A stretch of 64,000 nt of DNA from Paenalcaligenes hominis (GTDB lineage Bacteria; Pseudomonadota; Gammaproteobacteria; Burkholderiales; Burkholderiaceae_B): contig NZ_JAATIZ010000004.1 in assembly GCF_011927625.1 (NCBI RefSeq), positions 62,001-126,000 on the forward strand, in the 5' to 3' direction. The notes beneath the pieces were generated by a model, which was not told the origin of the DNA, did not search any database, and saw nothing but the letters and a program-made list of their open reading frames with translations. The position numbers were made by a program, and so were the translations under genes. Shown here piece by piece: positions 17,861 through 26,052 of the stretch. Numbering within the stretch: the stretch's first letter is position 1; each line of letters begins with the position of its first letter.

Positions 17861-19537
17861 TTAGAAGGTGGATGCGACGGCTTTGCGTTTTTCTGTGCGT
17901 AAAGCACTGACGCACTCGAGTGTAACCAGTATAGCAGCCACTAATACCACCACATCAAGACCGAGCAAGAACCAATCTTTTTTCAGGTAAAAGTCGTGTA
18001 ACTGGATTAGCAAAGCAGCCAAAGTCATGGTGAGTAAAAAAGCTAAAGGCCAAATCACATAAGTGGCTGTAACACGCTTGCGTACCAGCATCACCGCAAT
18101 CACTAATAGCGTTAAGCCAGCAAGCAACTGATTAGTCGTACCGAATAAAGGCCAAATAATTAAACCACCTGAACCATCGGCCCCGCCTGCTCCAAATGCC
18201 AACACCAAACAACTGACCACAGCCAATAATGTGGCAGGGAACGGTTTTCCTAACCAGCCAATATTGTAGATTTCACCCCACTCTTGGAAGATATAGCGCT
18301 GCAAACGTAAACCCGTATCCATCGTGGTGCCAGCAAATAATGCCGCCATCACAGTTAACATGGTGGCAGCAATTTCCGAGTTAAAGCCTAAGCCCGAATG
18401 CAAAATGGTGGCGCCCCCGTTCACAAAGGCCGCTACGCCGCCTTTACCAAAGGAATCATACACCGCTTGCCAATCGGCCAATGTGGCAAAGCCCGCGCTG
18501 GCTGCCACAATAGCCGCTAAGGCTAAAGCGCCTTCGCCAATCGCACCAAAATACCCGACAAAACGGGCGTCGGATTCTTTGTTTAATTGTTTTGAGGTGG
18601 TACCAGAAGCCACTAAACCGTGAAACCCTGAAATAGCCCCACATGCAATTGTCACAAATAACAAGGGGATCATGGAGGGGGTACCGGCAGGCACGTTAGT
18701 ATTAATAGCTGGAGCCACAACGGTTGGGTTAGCAATGAATACAGCCACATACAATAAACCCAATCCCACAAACAGCTGCAAACCATTAATGTAATCGCGA
18801 GGCTGCAATAACATCCATACAGGTAACAAGGAAGCTACCGCGGCATAGAAGAACAAGAGCAAGATCCAAGTTGCACTGGCAGACAAGCCCATCACCTTTT
18901 CAGGTAAAACAACTGGCACATCAGGCCCAATATAAATCAGCCAATACAGTACGGCTACACCAATAAGCGAAACCCAAAATAGATTAGCTTTAACGCGGTA
19001 GATCATTTGACCAATGACTAAAGCGACCGCAATGGCGCCCCATACTGGAACCACTGAACCCGGGTTATTAATGAGTAGCCCTGCAATCACTACGCCAAAC
19101 ACAGCGTTTACCATTAATAACACAAGGAAAATCACAATCATAAATACAGAACGAGCGCGTTTGCCCACCACATCGCCTGTTAATGCACCGACAGATTTAG
19201 CTTTATTACGAACGCTGGCCCAAACTGCACCAAAGTCATGAATGCCAGCGAAAAAAATGGTACCTAGGGTGACCCATAAAAATGCGGGCAACCAGCCCCA
19301 AATGACTGCAATGGCCGGCCCTACAATAGGCGCAGCCCCAGCTACCGAAGTAAAATGATGTCCCCATAGTACATACTTGTTCGTAGGTACAAAATCCACG
19401 CCATCCTCGAACTCGTGCGCAGGTGTAGGAATGGAATCATCCAGTTGATAAATTTTTTCCGCAATGAACCGCGAGTAAAAAATGTAGCCTAAAGCCATAC
19501 CCCCCAAGCCTAAGACCACAAGCACAATTGCACTCAT
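17861..19537 (-). CDS. cstA: CstA-family carbon starvation protein / pyruvate-peptide carrier
   Basis: This 558-residue polytopic inner-membrane protein belongs to the CstA family. The N-terminal motif WGHHFTSVAGAAPIVGPA and FFAGIHDFGAVWASVRNKAKS are diagnostic, as is TTNQLLAGL near the C-terminus. About 14-16 helices are predicted. Family members take up pyruvate or peptides when carbon is short. It is shorter than E. coli CstA (about 700 residues). It is the first gene of a three-gene unit with the Cys-Cys protein and an ArsA-like ATPase. A short inverted repeat lies 22 bases upstream of the start. Confidence 0.93.
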   Translation of the reverse strand: MSAIVLVVLGLGGMALGYIFYSRFIAEKIYQLDDSIPTPAHEFEDGVDFVPTNKYVLWGHHFTSVAGAAPIVGPAIAVIWGWLPAFLWVTLGTIFFAGIHDFGAVWASVRNKAKSVGALTGDVVGKRARSVFMIVIFLVLLMVNAVFGVVIAGLLINNPGSVVPVWGAIAVALVIGQMIYRVKANLFWVSLIGVAVLYWLIYIGPDVPVVLPEKVMGLSASATWILLLFFYAAVASLLPVWMLLQPRDYINGLQLFVGLGLLYVAVFIANPTVVAPAINTNVPAGTPSMIPLLFVTIACGAISGFHGLVASGTTSKQLNKESDARFVGYFGAIGEGALALAAIVAASAGFATLADWQAVYDSFGKGGVAAFVNGGATILHSGLGFNSEIAATMLTVMAALFAGTTMDTGLRLQRYIFQEWGEIYNIGWLGKPFPATLLAVVSCLVLAFGAGGADGSGGLIIWPLFGTTNQLLAGLTLLVIAVMLVRKRVTATYVIWPLAFLLTMTLAALLIQLHDFYLKKDWFLLGLDVVVLVAAILVTLECVSALRTEKRKAVASTF

Positions 19538-19558
19538 ACTCTTCCCCTTTATTAATCA

Positions 19559-19577
19559 TCTAGCTGAAATAGCTAGA
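19559..19577. repeat. Inverted repeat in the cstA leader
   Basis: TCTAGCT and AGCTAGA are perfect 7-base arms around GAAAT, 22 bases upstream of the cstA start codon. It could be an operator or an mRNA hairpin close to the ribosome binding site. Seen directly; function unknown. Confidence 0.4.
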
Positions 19578-19759
19578 TTTACAGTTTGCTACTGGCGTGA
19601 GCATTATGTATAACAAATGTAAAATAGAGTCTCTACCTGATTATCCCTAGGGGAAAGGCCTTAGAGGCTGCACTGCCGTGAGACTAAATGAAGGAAAAGA
19701 AAGCAAAAGACAAGGCTTTACTGGTTAATTATTAACTTATAAGGAGTAAAGCAATAGGC

Positions 19760-19797
19760 AAAAAAAAAGAACTAAGCTTTCGCTTTAGTTCATTTTT
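19760..19797 (-). terminator. Rho-independent terminator after the tRNA-Val pair
   Basis: On the minus strand the arms GAACTAAAGC and GCTTAGTTC (one-base bulge) are followed by nine T residues. It lies just beyond the second tRNA-Val gene and would end that transcript. T/A runs flank both sides, so it could act in both directions. Confidence 0.85.
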
Positions 19798-19806
19798 TAG
19801 ACTAGG

Positions 19807-19882
19807 TGGTGGGTGTTGACGGGATCGAACCGCCGACCTACGCCTTGTAAGGGCGCCGCTCTACCAGCTGAGCTAAACACCC
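19807..19882 (-). tRNA. tRNA-Val (anticodon UAC), second copy in transcript order
   Basis: This 76-base gene includes an encoded CCA end. The acceptor arm GGGTGTT pairs with AACACCC, the D arm reads GCTCAGCTGGTAGAGC and the T arm GGCGGTTCGATCCCGTC. The anticodon loop CTTACAA gives UAC, for valine. It is identical over its full length to the copy at 19951-20026. Confidence 0.98.
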
Positions 19883-19950
19883 ATCTAGTACTACTTTTAT
19901 TGTCTAGCAAACTAAAAAGAGCTTGGGAAAGCTCGTGTCATACAACAAGA

Positions 19951-20026
19951 TGGTGGGTGTTGACGGGATCGAACCGCCGACCTACGCCTTGTAAGGGCGC
20001 CGCTCTACCAGCTGAGCTAAACACCC
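19951..20026 (-). tRNA. tRNA-Val (anticodon UAC), first copy in transcript order
   Basis: This 76-base gene with encoded CCA is identical to the copy at 19807-19882, from which it is separated by 68 bases. A strong promoter lies just upstream at 20071-20099, and a terminator follows the downstream copy, so the two form one short tRNA operon. Confidence 0.98.
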
Positions 20027-20070
20027 ATTTGGTCCTGCTGCATGTCGTTGTTGCTGCGACGACAAAAAAG

Positions 20071-20099
20071 ATTATAGGGCGCATAGAAAATAAATGCAA
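20071..20099 (-). promoter_or_regulatory. Sigma-70 promoter of the tRNA-Val operon
   Basis: On the minus strand TTGCAT (20094-20099) is separated by 17 bases from a consensus TATAAT (20071-20076). The predicted start is near 20064, about 38 bases before the first tRNA-Val. This is one of the strongest promoters in the window by match and spacing. Confidence 0.85.
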
Positions 20100-20136
20100 G
20101 CTTTATTTAACATTTAATTTCAACGCCCTGCTTTGA

Positions 20137-20409
20137 TTAGTTTACGGCGTCGCGTAAAGCTTTACCTGGACGGAACTTAGGCACGACGGCTTCTTTGATT
20201 TCAATCGTTTCGCCAGTGCGTGGGTTGCGACCTGTGCGGGCAGCACGCTCAGAAACAGCAAAAGTACCGAAACCAACGAGTGTGACGGATTCTTTTTCTT
20301 TAAGCGTAGTGGTCACGGCGTCGATAAAAGCGTCTAGCGCACGACCTGCGTCAGCTTTGGACAAATCAGCTTTGTTGGAAATGAAGTCGATTAGCTCAGT
20401 TTTATTCAT
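20137..20409 (-). CDS. hupB: DNA-binding protein HU
   Basis: This 90-residue histone-like protein binds DNA without strong sequence preference and bends it. The family signature [12 protein letters not shown] is at about 60-71 in the DNA-binding arm, and [11 protein letters not shown] precedes it. The start [11 protein letters not shown] matches HU of other proteobacteria. It stands alone, upstream of the tRNA-Val genes on the same strand. HU rather than IHF is indicated by the arm sequence and by the single-gene context. Confidence 0.96.
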   Translation of the reverse strand: MNKTELIDFISNKADLSKADAGRALDAFIDAVTTTLKEKESVTLVGFGTFAVSERAARTGRNPRTGETIEIKEAVVPKFRPGKALRDAVN

Positions 20410-20649
20410 TTAAGAATTACCCCTGAATGATGTGTTACAGCGTTTAGAGGGTCCTAAACGCTGCGTTGAAAAAATGGTTGGTAATGATCCGGCTATAAAG
20501 CCTAACAGAGCAATTACACAATCATGCGGTATTAAGCCTAGATTTGCTGAGCATGTCAAGCAAAAGCACCCTGAGAGCCGCATTAATACAGTGTTTTTAA
20601 CATTTAAAAGAACACTTGTGAACTCTTGACAGGGTAAAAAAGTTGTCAG

Positions 20650-21897
20650 TTAAGACTTGAGCTTGAAGTGTTTTAAGGCCTGATCAAAGTCATGGATGAG
20701 ATCATCGGTGTCTTCGATGCCAATGGAAATACGCAATAAATTGTCAGCGATTCCCATCAAAGCGCGTTGTTCGGGCCCCATTTCGTAATAAATGGTATGC
20801 GCGACCGGTAAAACTAAACTTCGATTATCACCTAGATGGGTTGATAAGACAAAAACTCGCAATTGATTAAGAAAATCAAACACATCAATGTCGGCATGCA
20901 GTTCAACACTAAGAAGACCACCATACCATCCACCAAAATAGTCTGTAGCTCGTTGATGTTGAGGGTGGTGCCCCAAACCAGGGTAATGCACCTGCACAAC
21001 CGCTGCTTGGGTTTCAAGAAAACGCGCTAGGGTTAATGCATTATGGCATGACTGCTGAAGCCGTAACGACAAGGTTTCAGCACCAATAACAAGACGATGG
21101 GCAGTATCCGATGACATGGCTGCACCCATGTCGCGCAGCCCTTTTTTCTTAATTTGGGTTAGCCCCCACCCTTGGGGGTTTCCGCTGCGGTAGGCCTCAA
21201 AAATATTAGGGTAAGTCGACCAGTCAAATAGCCCCGTGTCAGTAACGGTACCACCTAAGGCATGGCCGTGGCCGCCAATGGCTTTGGAAAGCGAATTAAT
21301 GGCTAGACCCGCCTTGAAGTTTTTAGCGGGGGCTAACCATGGCGTACTCAATGTATTATCAATAACAAAAAGCAGGTTTTGCTGGGCACACCAGTCGCCA
21401 ATGCCTTGTAAATCGGCCAGCAAGGTACTGGGATTAGCGATGGTTTCGCTAAACACCATGCGTGTATTGGGCTGTAGCGCGGCCTTGACGTGGTTAACAT
21501 CGGTGGCGTCAACCAAACTGACCTCTACACCGAGTTGTTGCAAGGTGCCCAACATACTGTTGGTATTACCAAAAATGTATTTGCTGCAAATAAGGTGATC
21601 GCCTTGACGCAACAATGTAAAAAAGGTGGCATGAATTGCTGCCATGCCCGAAGCAAAGCTAACACTACCGGTGCCTTGTTCCATATGGGTAATTTTTCGT
21701 TCTAACGCCGCTGTGGTCGGCGTACCCTGTCGTGCATAGCTAAACCCTGACTTGCCTTGGAAAACTGCAGCTAGCTCTCTGGCATCGGTATAGGCATATT
21801 CGGATGACGGGTGCAACGGCTGATGCACCGCACCATACTCCACGCCCGCTCGACGATCCGCATGCACTAAAGCCGTAGTAAAACCATTTTTTTTCAT
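20650..21897 (-). CDS. Cys/Met-metabolism PLP enzyme (cystathionine gamma-synthase family)
   Basis: This 415-residue enzyme belongs to the trans-sulfuration PLP family. The PLP lysine is in INSLSKAIGGHGHALGG, and the conserved GFSYARQGTPTTAALERKI and SFASGMAAIHA motifs are present. Members include cystathionine gamma-synthase, cystathionine lyases and O-succinyl- or O-acetylhomoserine sulfhydrylase (MetZ/MetY); the sequence alone does not settle the reaction. I placed the start at 21897 (MKKNGFTTALVHADRR), because an in-frame start at 21927 would lie in the terminator of the preceding gene. It is a single gene. Confidence 0.88.
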   Translation of the reverse strand: MKKNGFTTALVHADRRAGVEYGAVHQPLHPSSEYAYTDARELAAVFQGKSGFSYARQGTPTTAALERKITHMEQGTGSVSFASGMAAIHATFFTLLRQGDHLICSKYIFGNTNSMLGTLQQLGVEVSLVDATDVNHVKAALQPNTRMVFSETIANPSTLLADLQGIGDWCAQQNLLFVIDNTLSTPWLAPAKNFKAGLAINSLSKAIGGHGHALGGTVTDTGLFDWSTYPNIFEAYRSGNPQGWGLTQIKKKGLRDMGAAMSSDTAHRLVIGAETLSLRLQQSCHNALTLARFLETQAAVVQVHYPGLGHHPQHQRATDYFGGWYGGLLSVELHADIDVFDFLNQLRVFVLSTHLGDNRSLVLPVAHTIYYEMGPEQRALMGIADNLLRISIGIEDTDDLIHDFDQALKHFKLKS

Positions 21898-21925
21898 AAT
21901 GAACCTAAGAGGAGACTCACAACAC

Positions 21926-21944
21926 AAAAAGCGACATTGGTCGC
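21926..21944 (-). terminator. Rho-independent terminator after rlmB
   Basis: On the minus strand GCGAC-CAAT-GTCGC is followed by five T residues. It ends about 60 bases beyond the rlmB stop and only 29 bases before the start of the following PLP-enzyme gene. It most simply terminates rnr-rlmB, but it is also placed where an attenuator would act on the next gene. Confidence 0.75.
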
Positions 21945-22006
21945 CTTAGTGATTATGCTGTGATTAGGCCTATGCATAAACGCTAAGCCTAGACAATTTA
22001 GTTATA

Positions 22007-22753
22007 TTAGATAGTTTGACGTTGGCGTAGTGTTTCATATAAGCAGACCGCGCTTGCGACGCTTACATTTAAGCTCTCGACCGAGCCAAGCATCGGTATG
22101 CTGACTAGCTCGTCGCAGGTCTCACGGGTAAGACGTCGCATTCCTTCGCCTTCTGCCCCCATTACCCATGCCATTCCTCGGTGCCCATCGACTTGATGAA
22201 TAGAGTTTTCTGCTTGATCGTCGGTACCAACTAACCAAATATCGCGCTCACGTAATTGACGCATAGTACGTGCTAGATTAGTCACCGTGATATAGGGTAA
22301 TGTTTCAGCGGCTCCGCAGGCAACGCGGCGTACGGTCGCGTTTAACCCGACGGCACGATCTTTAGGTGCAATCACCGCATGGGCACCCGCCGCATCGGCC
22401 GTACGCAAGCAAGCGCCTAAATTATGGGGATCGGTTACGCTGTCTAAAATAAGCAATAACGGTTTAACCCCTGAATCCTCTAGCTCATCCAGTAAGTTAT
22501 CCAGATCTAACGTCAGCTTAACCTCGGTGGCCATTGCAATAAGACCTTGGTGTCTCACCCCTTTAGCCATTGCGTCTAAACGCTGTTTTTCTACAAAGAG
22601 CAAACGCAAGCCAGCTTGTTCGGCTTGGGCAATAAAGTTTTGCATTCGCTTGTCACGTCTGGCATTTTCTACATAAAGCTCTTTGATGGTATCTGCCGCG
22701 TGACGAATACGAGCCTGTACCGCATGAAAGCCCGCTAGCATTTGCAATGACAT
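22007..22753 (-). CDS. rlmB: 23S rRNA (guanosine-2'-O-)-methyltransferase RlmB
   Basis: This 248-residue SPOUT-class (TrmH family) enzyme methylates the 2'-O of G2251 in 23S rRNA in E. coli. The N-terminal substrate-binding domain begins with [14 protein letters not shown]; the knotted SAM domain carries [32 protein letters not shown] and [16 protein letters not shown], the three SPOUT motifs. It follows rnr by 23 bases, and the rnr-rlmB pairing is common in proteobacteria. Confidence 0.97.
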   Translation of the reverse strand: MSLQMLAGFHAVQARIRHAADTIKELYVENARRDKRMQNFIAQAEQAGLRLLFVEKQRLDAMAKGVRHQGLIAMATEVKLTLDLDNLLDELEDSGVKPLLLILDSVTDPHNLGACLRTADAAGAHAVIAPKDRAVGLNATVRRVACGAAETLPYITVTNLARTMRQLRERDIWLVGTDDQAENSIHQVDGHRGMAWVMGAEGEGMRRLTRETCDELVSIPMLGSVESLNVSVASAVCLYETLRQRQTI

Positions 22754-22776
22754 ATAACTTTCCTATTTAAATGATC

Positions 22777-25236
22777 TTAACGACGAGAACGTTTTTTTGC
22801 TTTGCGTGTTGCCGCCCGTTCATCAATGGCGGCTTTGCGTGCTGCTTTTCTGGCTGCAGCACGACGCTCGCTGGCTGTGCCTTTTAGGTCTTTGGGCTTA
22901 GCTGAGGCGGCTTTTTTATGGTTACGACCAGGGCGCTCTTCGTCTTTGGATTTTGTTAACGTTTTAAAGCCCGTGCCTTCGACCAAACGAAAATCAATTT
23001 TACGCGTTTCGAGATTGACACGAGCAACCTGTACTTGCACGGCATCTGTTAGCTTATAGCGTATGCCCGTACGCTCGCCGCGTAAGTCATGGGTGGCTTC
23101 GTTAAAATTGAAATAGTCTGAACCTAGCTCTGAAATATGCACCATCCCTTCGACATACAGCGCATCTAAGGTAATGAAAATACCAAATGGGGCAACCCCA
23201 GTGATTTTTCCGCTGTACACCTCGCCCACATGGTCTTTCATGAAGTAGCATTTTAGCCAGGCCTGTACGTCATAAGAGGCTTCGTCGGCACGGCGCTCGC
23301 GCGCTGACAGCACAATACCTAAGCGCTCCCACAACGACTGCTCACGCTGGTTACGCGTGAGTAGCTCATCGCCTTCCTCGGGGGGCAGATCTGGCACGTA
23401 ACGTTTTGACTTCAAAATACTTTTAATTACACGATGCGTGAGCAAATCGGGGTAACGGCGTATAGGAGAAGTAAAGTGGGTATACAGTGGATAGGCCAAG
23501 CCAAAATGACCGCTGTTATCAGGGCTATAAATGGCTTGCTGCAACGAGCGTAAGCACATTGTTTGGATGATCTCGAAGTCAGTGCGCCCTTTGGCTTGCT
23601 CAATTACTTGCGCAAAATCGGCTGTGGTGGGCTCGTCTCCGCCCCCAAGCTGTAAACCAAGCGTACGTAAGTATTCCTTGAAGGCTTGAAGCTTTTCCAC
23701 AGTGGGCCCTTCGTGCACCCGATACAAACCTAAACGCTTGTGTCGTGTCATAAAGTCAGCCGCACACGTATTGGCTGCCAGCATGAATTCTTCGATTAGT
23801 TTATGGGCATCGTTACGCACTAAAGGCTCGATGCGTTCAATACGACCTAAATCATTGCATACGATTTTGGTTTCAACCGTATCGAAATCAATAGCGCCGC
23901 GCTCTTTGCGTTGCGCATGTAATACGGTGAAGAGCTCGTAGCTGCTTTGAACCATAGGGTAGAGTTCGGCTAGCTGTTGTGCCGCAGGCCCTGATGGCTG
24001 CTGTAGTGCATCCCAGATTTGCGTGTAGGTCGTACGCGCATGCGAGTGAATGACTGCGGAATAAAACTGATAAGCCGTGACCTTACCTGTGCGAGCGCCC
24101 TCGCCTGCTACCACCATATCGCACACTAACGCCAAACGGTCTGCGCCCGGATTTAGTGAACAAATACCGTTCGATAGCGCCTCGGGCAGCATGGGTATAA
24201 CACGACGCGGAAAGTACACACTGGTGCCGCGCTCGAATGCGTCCTCGTCAAGTGGTTCTTTAGGCTTTACATAGTGACTAACGTCAGCAATAGCCACCAA
24301 CAAGCGCCAACCTTTGCGGTACGTTTTACCACGACCGATGTTAATTTCCTCGCAATACACAGCGTCGTCAAAGTCGCGCGCGTCTTCGCCATCGATGGTA
24401 ATAAAAGCCAAATCGCGTAAATCGATGCGCCCTTGGAAATCAGCCGGTTTGACTTGCTGAGGAATTTTAGCGGCTTGTTTTAACGTAGCATCGGAAAAAT
24501 CAAGCGGTACATCGAACTTACGCACCGCAATTTCAATTTCCATACCTGGGTCATCAATTTCACCGAGGACTTCGATAATGCGGCCTTGAGGTTGCACATG
24601 GCGTGCGGGTTGCCGAGTGATTTCAACCGTCACCACCTGCCCTGGGCGCGCTTGCGCAATGTCGGCGGGCGCAATAAAGATATCGTGCTTAATACGCTGG
24701 TCTTCGGGAGCAACAGTAAATATGCCATGTTCTCGGTGTAAGCGCCCCACTAAACGATTGGTAGAGCGCTCGAGAACCTCGACAATCGAGGCTTCGGGCT
24801 TGCCGCGGTATTCGCCGTTGTGACGAACTAAGACACGGTCGCCGTGTAGCACGCGTGTCATTTCATTGGGCGATAAAAATAAATCTGGCCCTTGTTTGTC
24901 GTCGCGGATTAAAAAGCCAAAGCCGTCGCGGTGGCCCTGAACGCGTCCAGAGATAAAGCGCGTGGTTTGGTTGAGCTTAACGCGTTGTTTGGCATCAAGC
25001 AGAAGCTGCTCGTCGCGAACCATTGCCATAACGCGTTTCTCTGCACCTAATGAAAGAGGATAAGCAATATGTAATTGCTGAGCTAATTGCTCTAGAGAAA
25101 TGGCTTTAGATTGATCGCGTAAGCAATTTAGGATGTCTTCACGACTTGGGACGTAAGGGTCAAAGTCGGGCGGTAAATCATAGCGGTCCAAACCCTCGTC
25201 CAGATCATGATTAGGAGTAGTGTTTTTTTTGGTCAA
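22777..25236 (-). CDS. rnr: Ribonuclease R
   Basis: This processive 3'-5' exoribonuclease degrades structured RNA. An N-terminal helix-turn-helix-like region and cold-shock domains are followed by the RNB catalytic domain with DGEDARDFDDAVY, whose aspartates bind Mg2+. An S1 domain follows near EVYSGKITGVAPFGIFITLD, and then a Lys/Arg-rich tail. No ATG fits the beginning. I chose a TTG at 25236, giving 819 residues (E. coli 813), because GGAAG lies 6 bases upstream. The frame stays open to an ATG at 25539, but that start would run through the tRNA-Leu gene and a terminator on the other strand. rlmB follows by 23 bases. Confidence 0.93.
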   Translation of the reverse strand: MTKKNTTPNHDLDEGLDRYDLPPDFDPYVPSREDILNCLRDQSKAISLEQLAQQLHIAYPLSLGAEKRVMAMVRDEQLLLDAKQRVKLNQTTRFISGRVQGHRDGFGFLIRDDKQGPDLFLSPNEMTRVLHGDRVLVRHNGEYRGKPEASIVEVLERSTNRLVGRLHREHGIFTVAPEDQRIKHDIFIAPADIAQARPGQVVTVEITRQPARHVQPQGRIIEVLGEIDDPGMEIEIAVRKFDVPLDFSDATLKQAAKIPQQVKPADFQGRIDLRDLAFITIDGEDARDFDDAVYCEEINIGRGKTYRKGWRLLVAIADVSHYVKPKEPLDEDAFERGTSVYFPRRVIPMLPEALSNGICSLNPGADRLALVCDMVVAGEGARTGKVTAYQFYSAVIHSHARTTYTQIWDALQQPSGPAAQQLAELYPMVQSSYELFTVLHAQRKERGAIDFDTVETKIVCNDLGRIERIEPLVRNDAHKLIEEFMLAANTCAADFMTRHKRLGLYRVHEGPTVEKLQAFKEYLRTLGLQLGGGDEPTTADFAQVIEQAKGRTDFEIIQTMCLRSLQQAIYSPDNSGHFGLAYPLYTHFTSPIRRYPDLLTHRVIKSILKSKRYVPDLPPEEGDELLTRNQREQSLWERLGIVLSARERRADEASYDVQAWLKCYFMKDHVGEVYSGKITGVAPFGIFITLDALYVEGMVHISELGSDYFNFNEATHDLRGERTGIRYKLTDAVQVQVARVNLETRKIDFRLVEGTGFKTLTKSKDEERPGRNHKKAASAKPKDLKGTASERRAAARKAARKAAIDERAATRKAKKRSRR

Positions 25237-25373
25237 AGGGGACTTCCATTTTGAAAAAGGTGAGTTTATAATTTTTTTACTGTCTATTTTACCGTTTTTT
25301 TTACCTAAACAGTAATTGATACAACGACTATTGCAACAGCTTTTTGCTGTATACCCATAGCATACAACGATAT

Positions 25374-25458
25374 GCCCAGGTGGCGGAATTGGTAGACGCG
25401 CACGGTTCAGGTCCGTGTACCGCAAGGTGTGAAGGTTCGATTCCTTTTCTGGGCACCA
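25374..25458 (+). tRNA. tRNA-Leu (anticodon CAG)
   Basis: This 85-base class II tRNA has an encoded CCA. The acceptor GCCCAGG pairs with TTCTGGGC, the anticodon stem-loop CACGG-TTCAGGT-CCGTG gives CAG, and a variable arm precedes the T arm GGTTCGATTCC. It is divergent from rnr. Confidence 0.97.
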
Positions 25459-25491
25459 TCTTTTTCTTGTTTCTCCTCTATAGAAAACACC

Positions 25492-25530
25492 AAAGAAACC
25501 AAACCCGTATGGTTTGTCGGTTTCTTTTTT
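25492..25530 (+). terminator. Rho-independent terminator after tRNA-Leu
   Basis: AAAGAAACC (25492-25500) pairs with GGTTTCTTT (25519-25527), with an inner AAACC/GGTTT stem, and ends in a T-run. It lies 34 bases after the tRNA-Leu CCA end. Confidence 0.85.
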
Positions 25531-26052
25531 GCGTTTCAATCAAGCTTACTATAGCTGGGTCTAGAGCTCCAGCCTGACCTTTTCCTTGCCATCACTATCT
25601 CTTCTGTAGGCTTGGTTTTGCAAAAGCATTTTTTCATGGGTAGAATTATCAGCTTCTCACGGTAGGTGTGATTAATTTATGCTGCCTTTAAGGTAGTCGT
25701 CTTTTTCTACCGTGTTTGTTTACGGATGGTACGCAGAATTCACCCACCCCCGAGTTCTGGCCCTAACCATTCCAAGTTGGCACACTTAGCCAGCAGCGCT
25801 AAAGTAGAGGTGTCACTTCTGTTTACCCCCTTCACAGAACATCAGGCCACGAATTGTTGTCTATAAAGTAGGCAAAGTGGCCTGTTTGTTGTGCTTTGCC
25901 ATCATTGGCATGGGAAAATAGTCGTATCTATATAGAAAACAGACGCGCTATAAAGCCATGTGCTTATATGATTTAGTCTATAAAAATAACTTGCTGCAGC
26001 GCACAATACATTAAGAATAATTTTTTACATTTGTTTATTTAAAGGGCAAAAA
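25531..26052. other. Gene-free region rich in inverted repeats, upstream of pntA
   Basis: I find no recognisable gene here. The stretch holds several perfect or near-perfect inverted repeats. CACGGTAG at 25658-25665 pairs with CTACCGTG at 25707-25714, enclosing CCTTTAAGG. CAGAATTC at 25734-25741 pairs with GAGTTCTG at 25752-25759, with one G-U pair. CAGGCCAC at 25843-25850 pairs with GTGGCCTG at 25877-25884. TGCCA and TGGCA pair at 25897-25910. This could be a structured RNA, a long pnt leader or decayed DNA. The last 100 bases are AT-rich and should hold the pnt promoter. Confidence 0.4.

Noticed and set aside
25746-25850. Short minus-strand frame encoding about 31 residues including STLALLAKCANLEWL
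   Set aside because: It looks like a possible coding remnant but has no good start signal and I cannot tie it to any family or mobile element.
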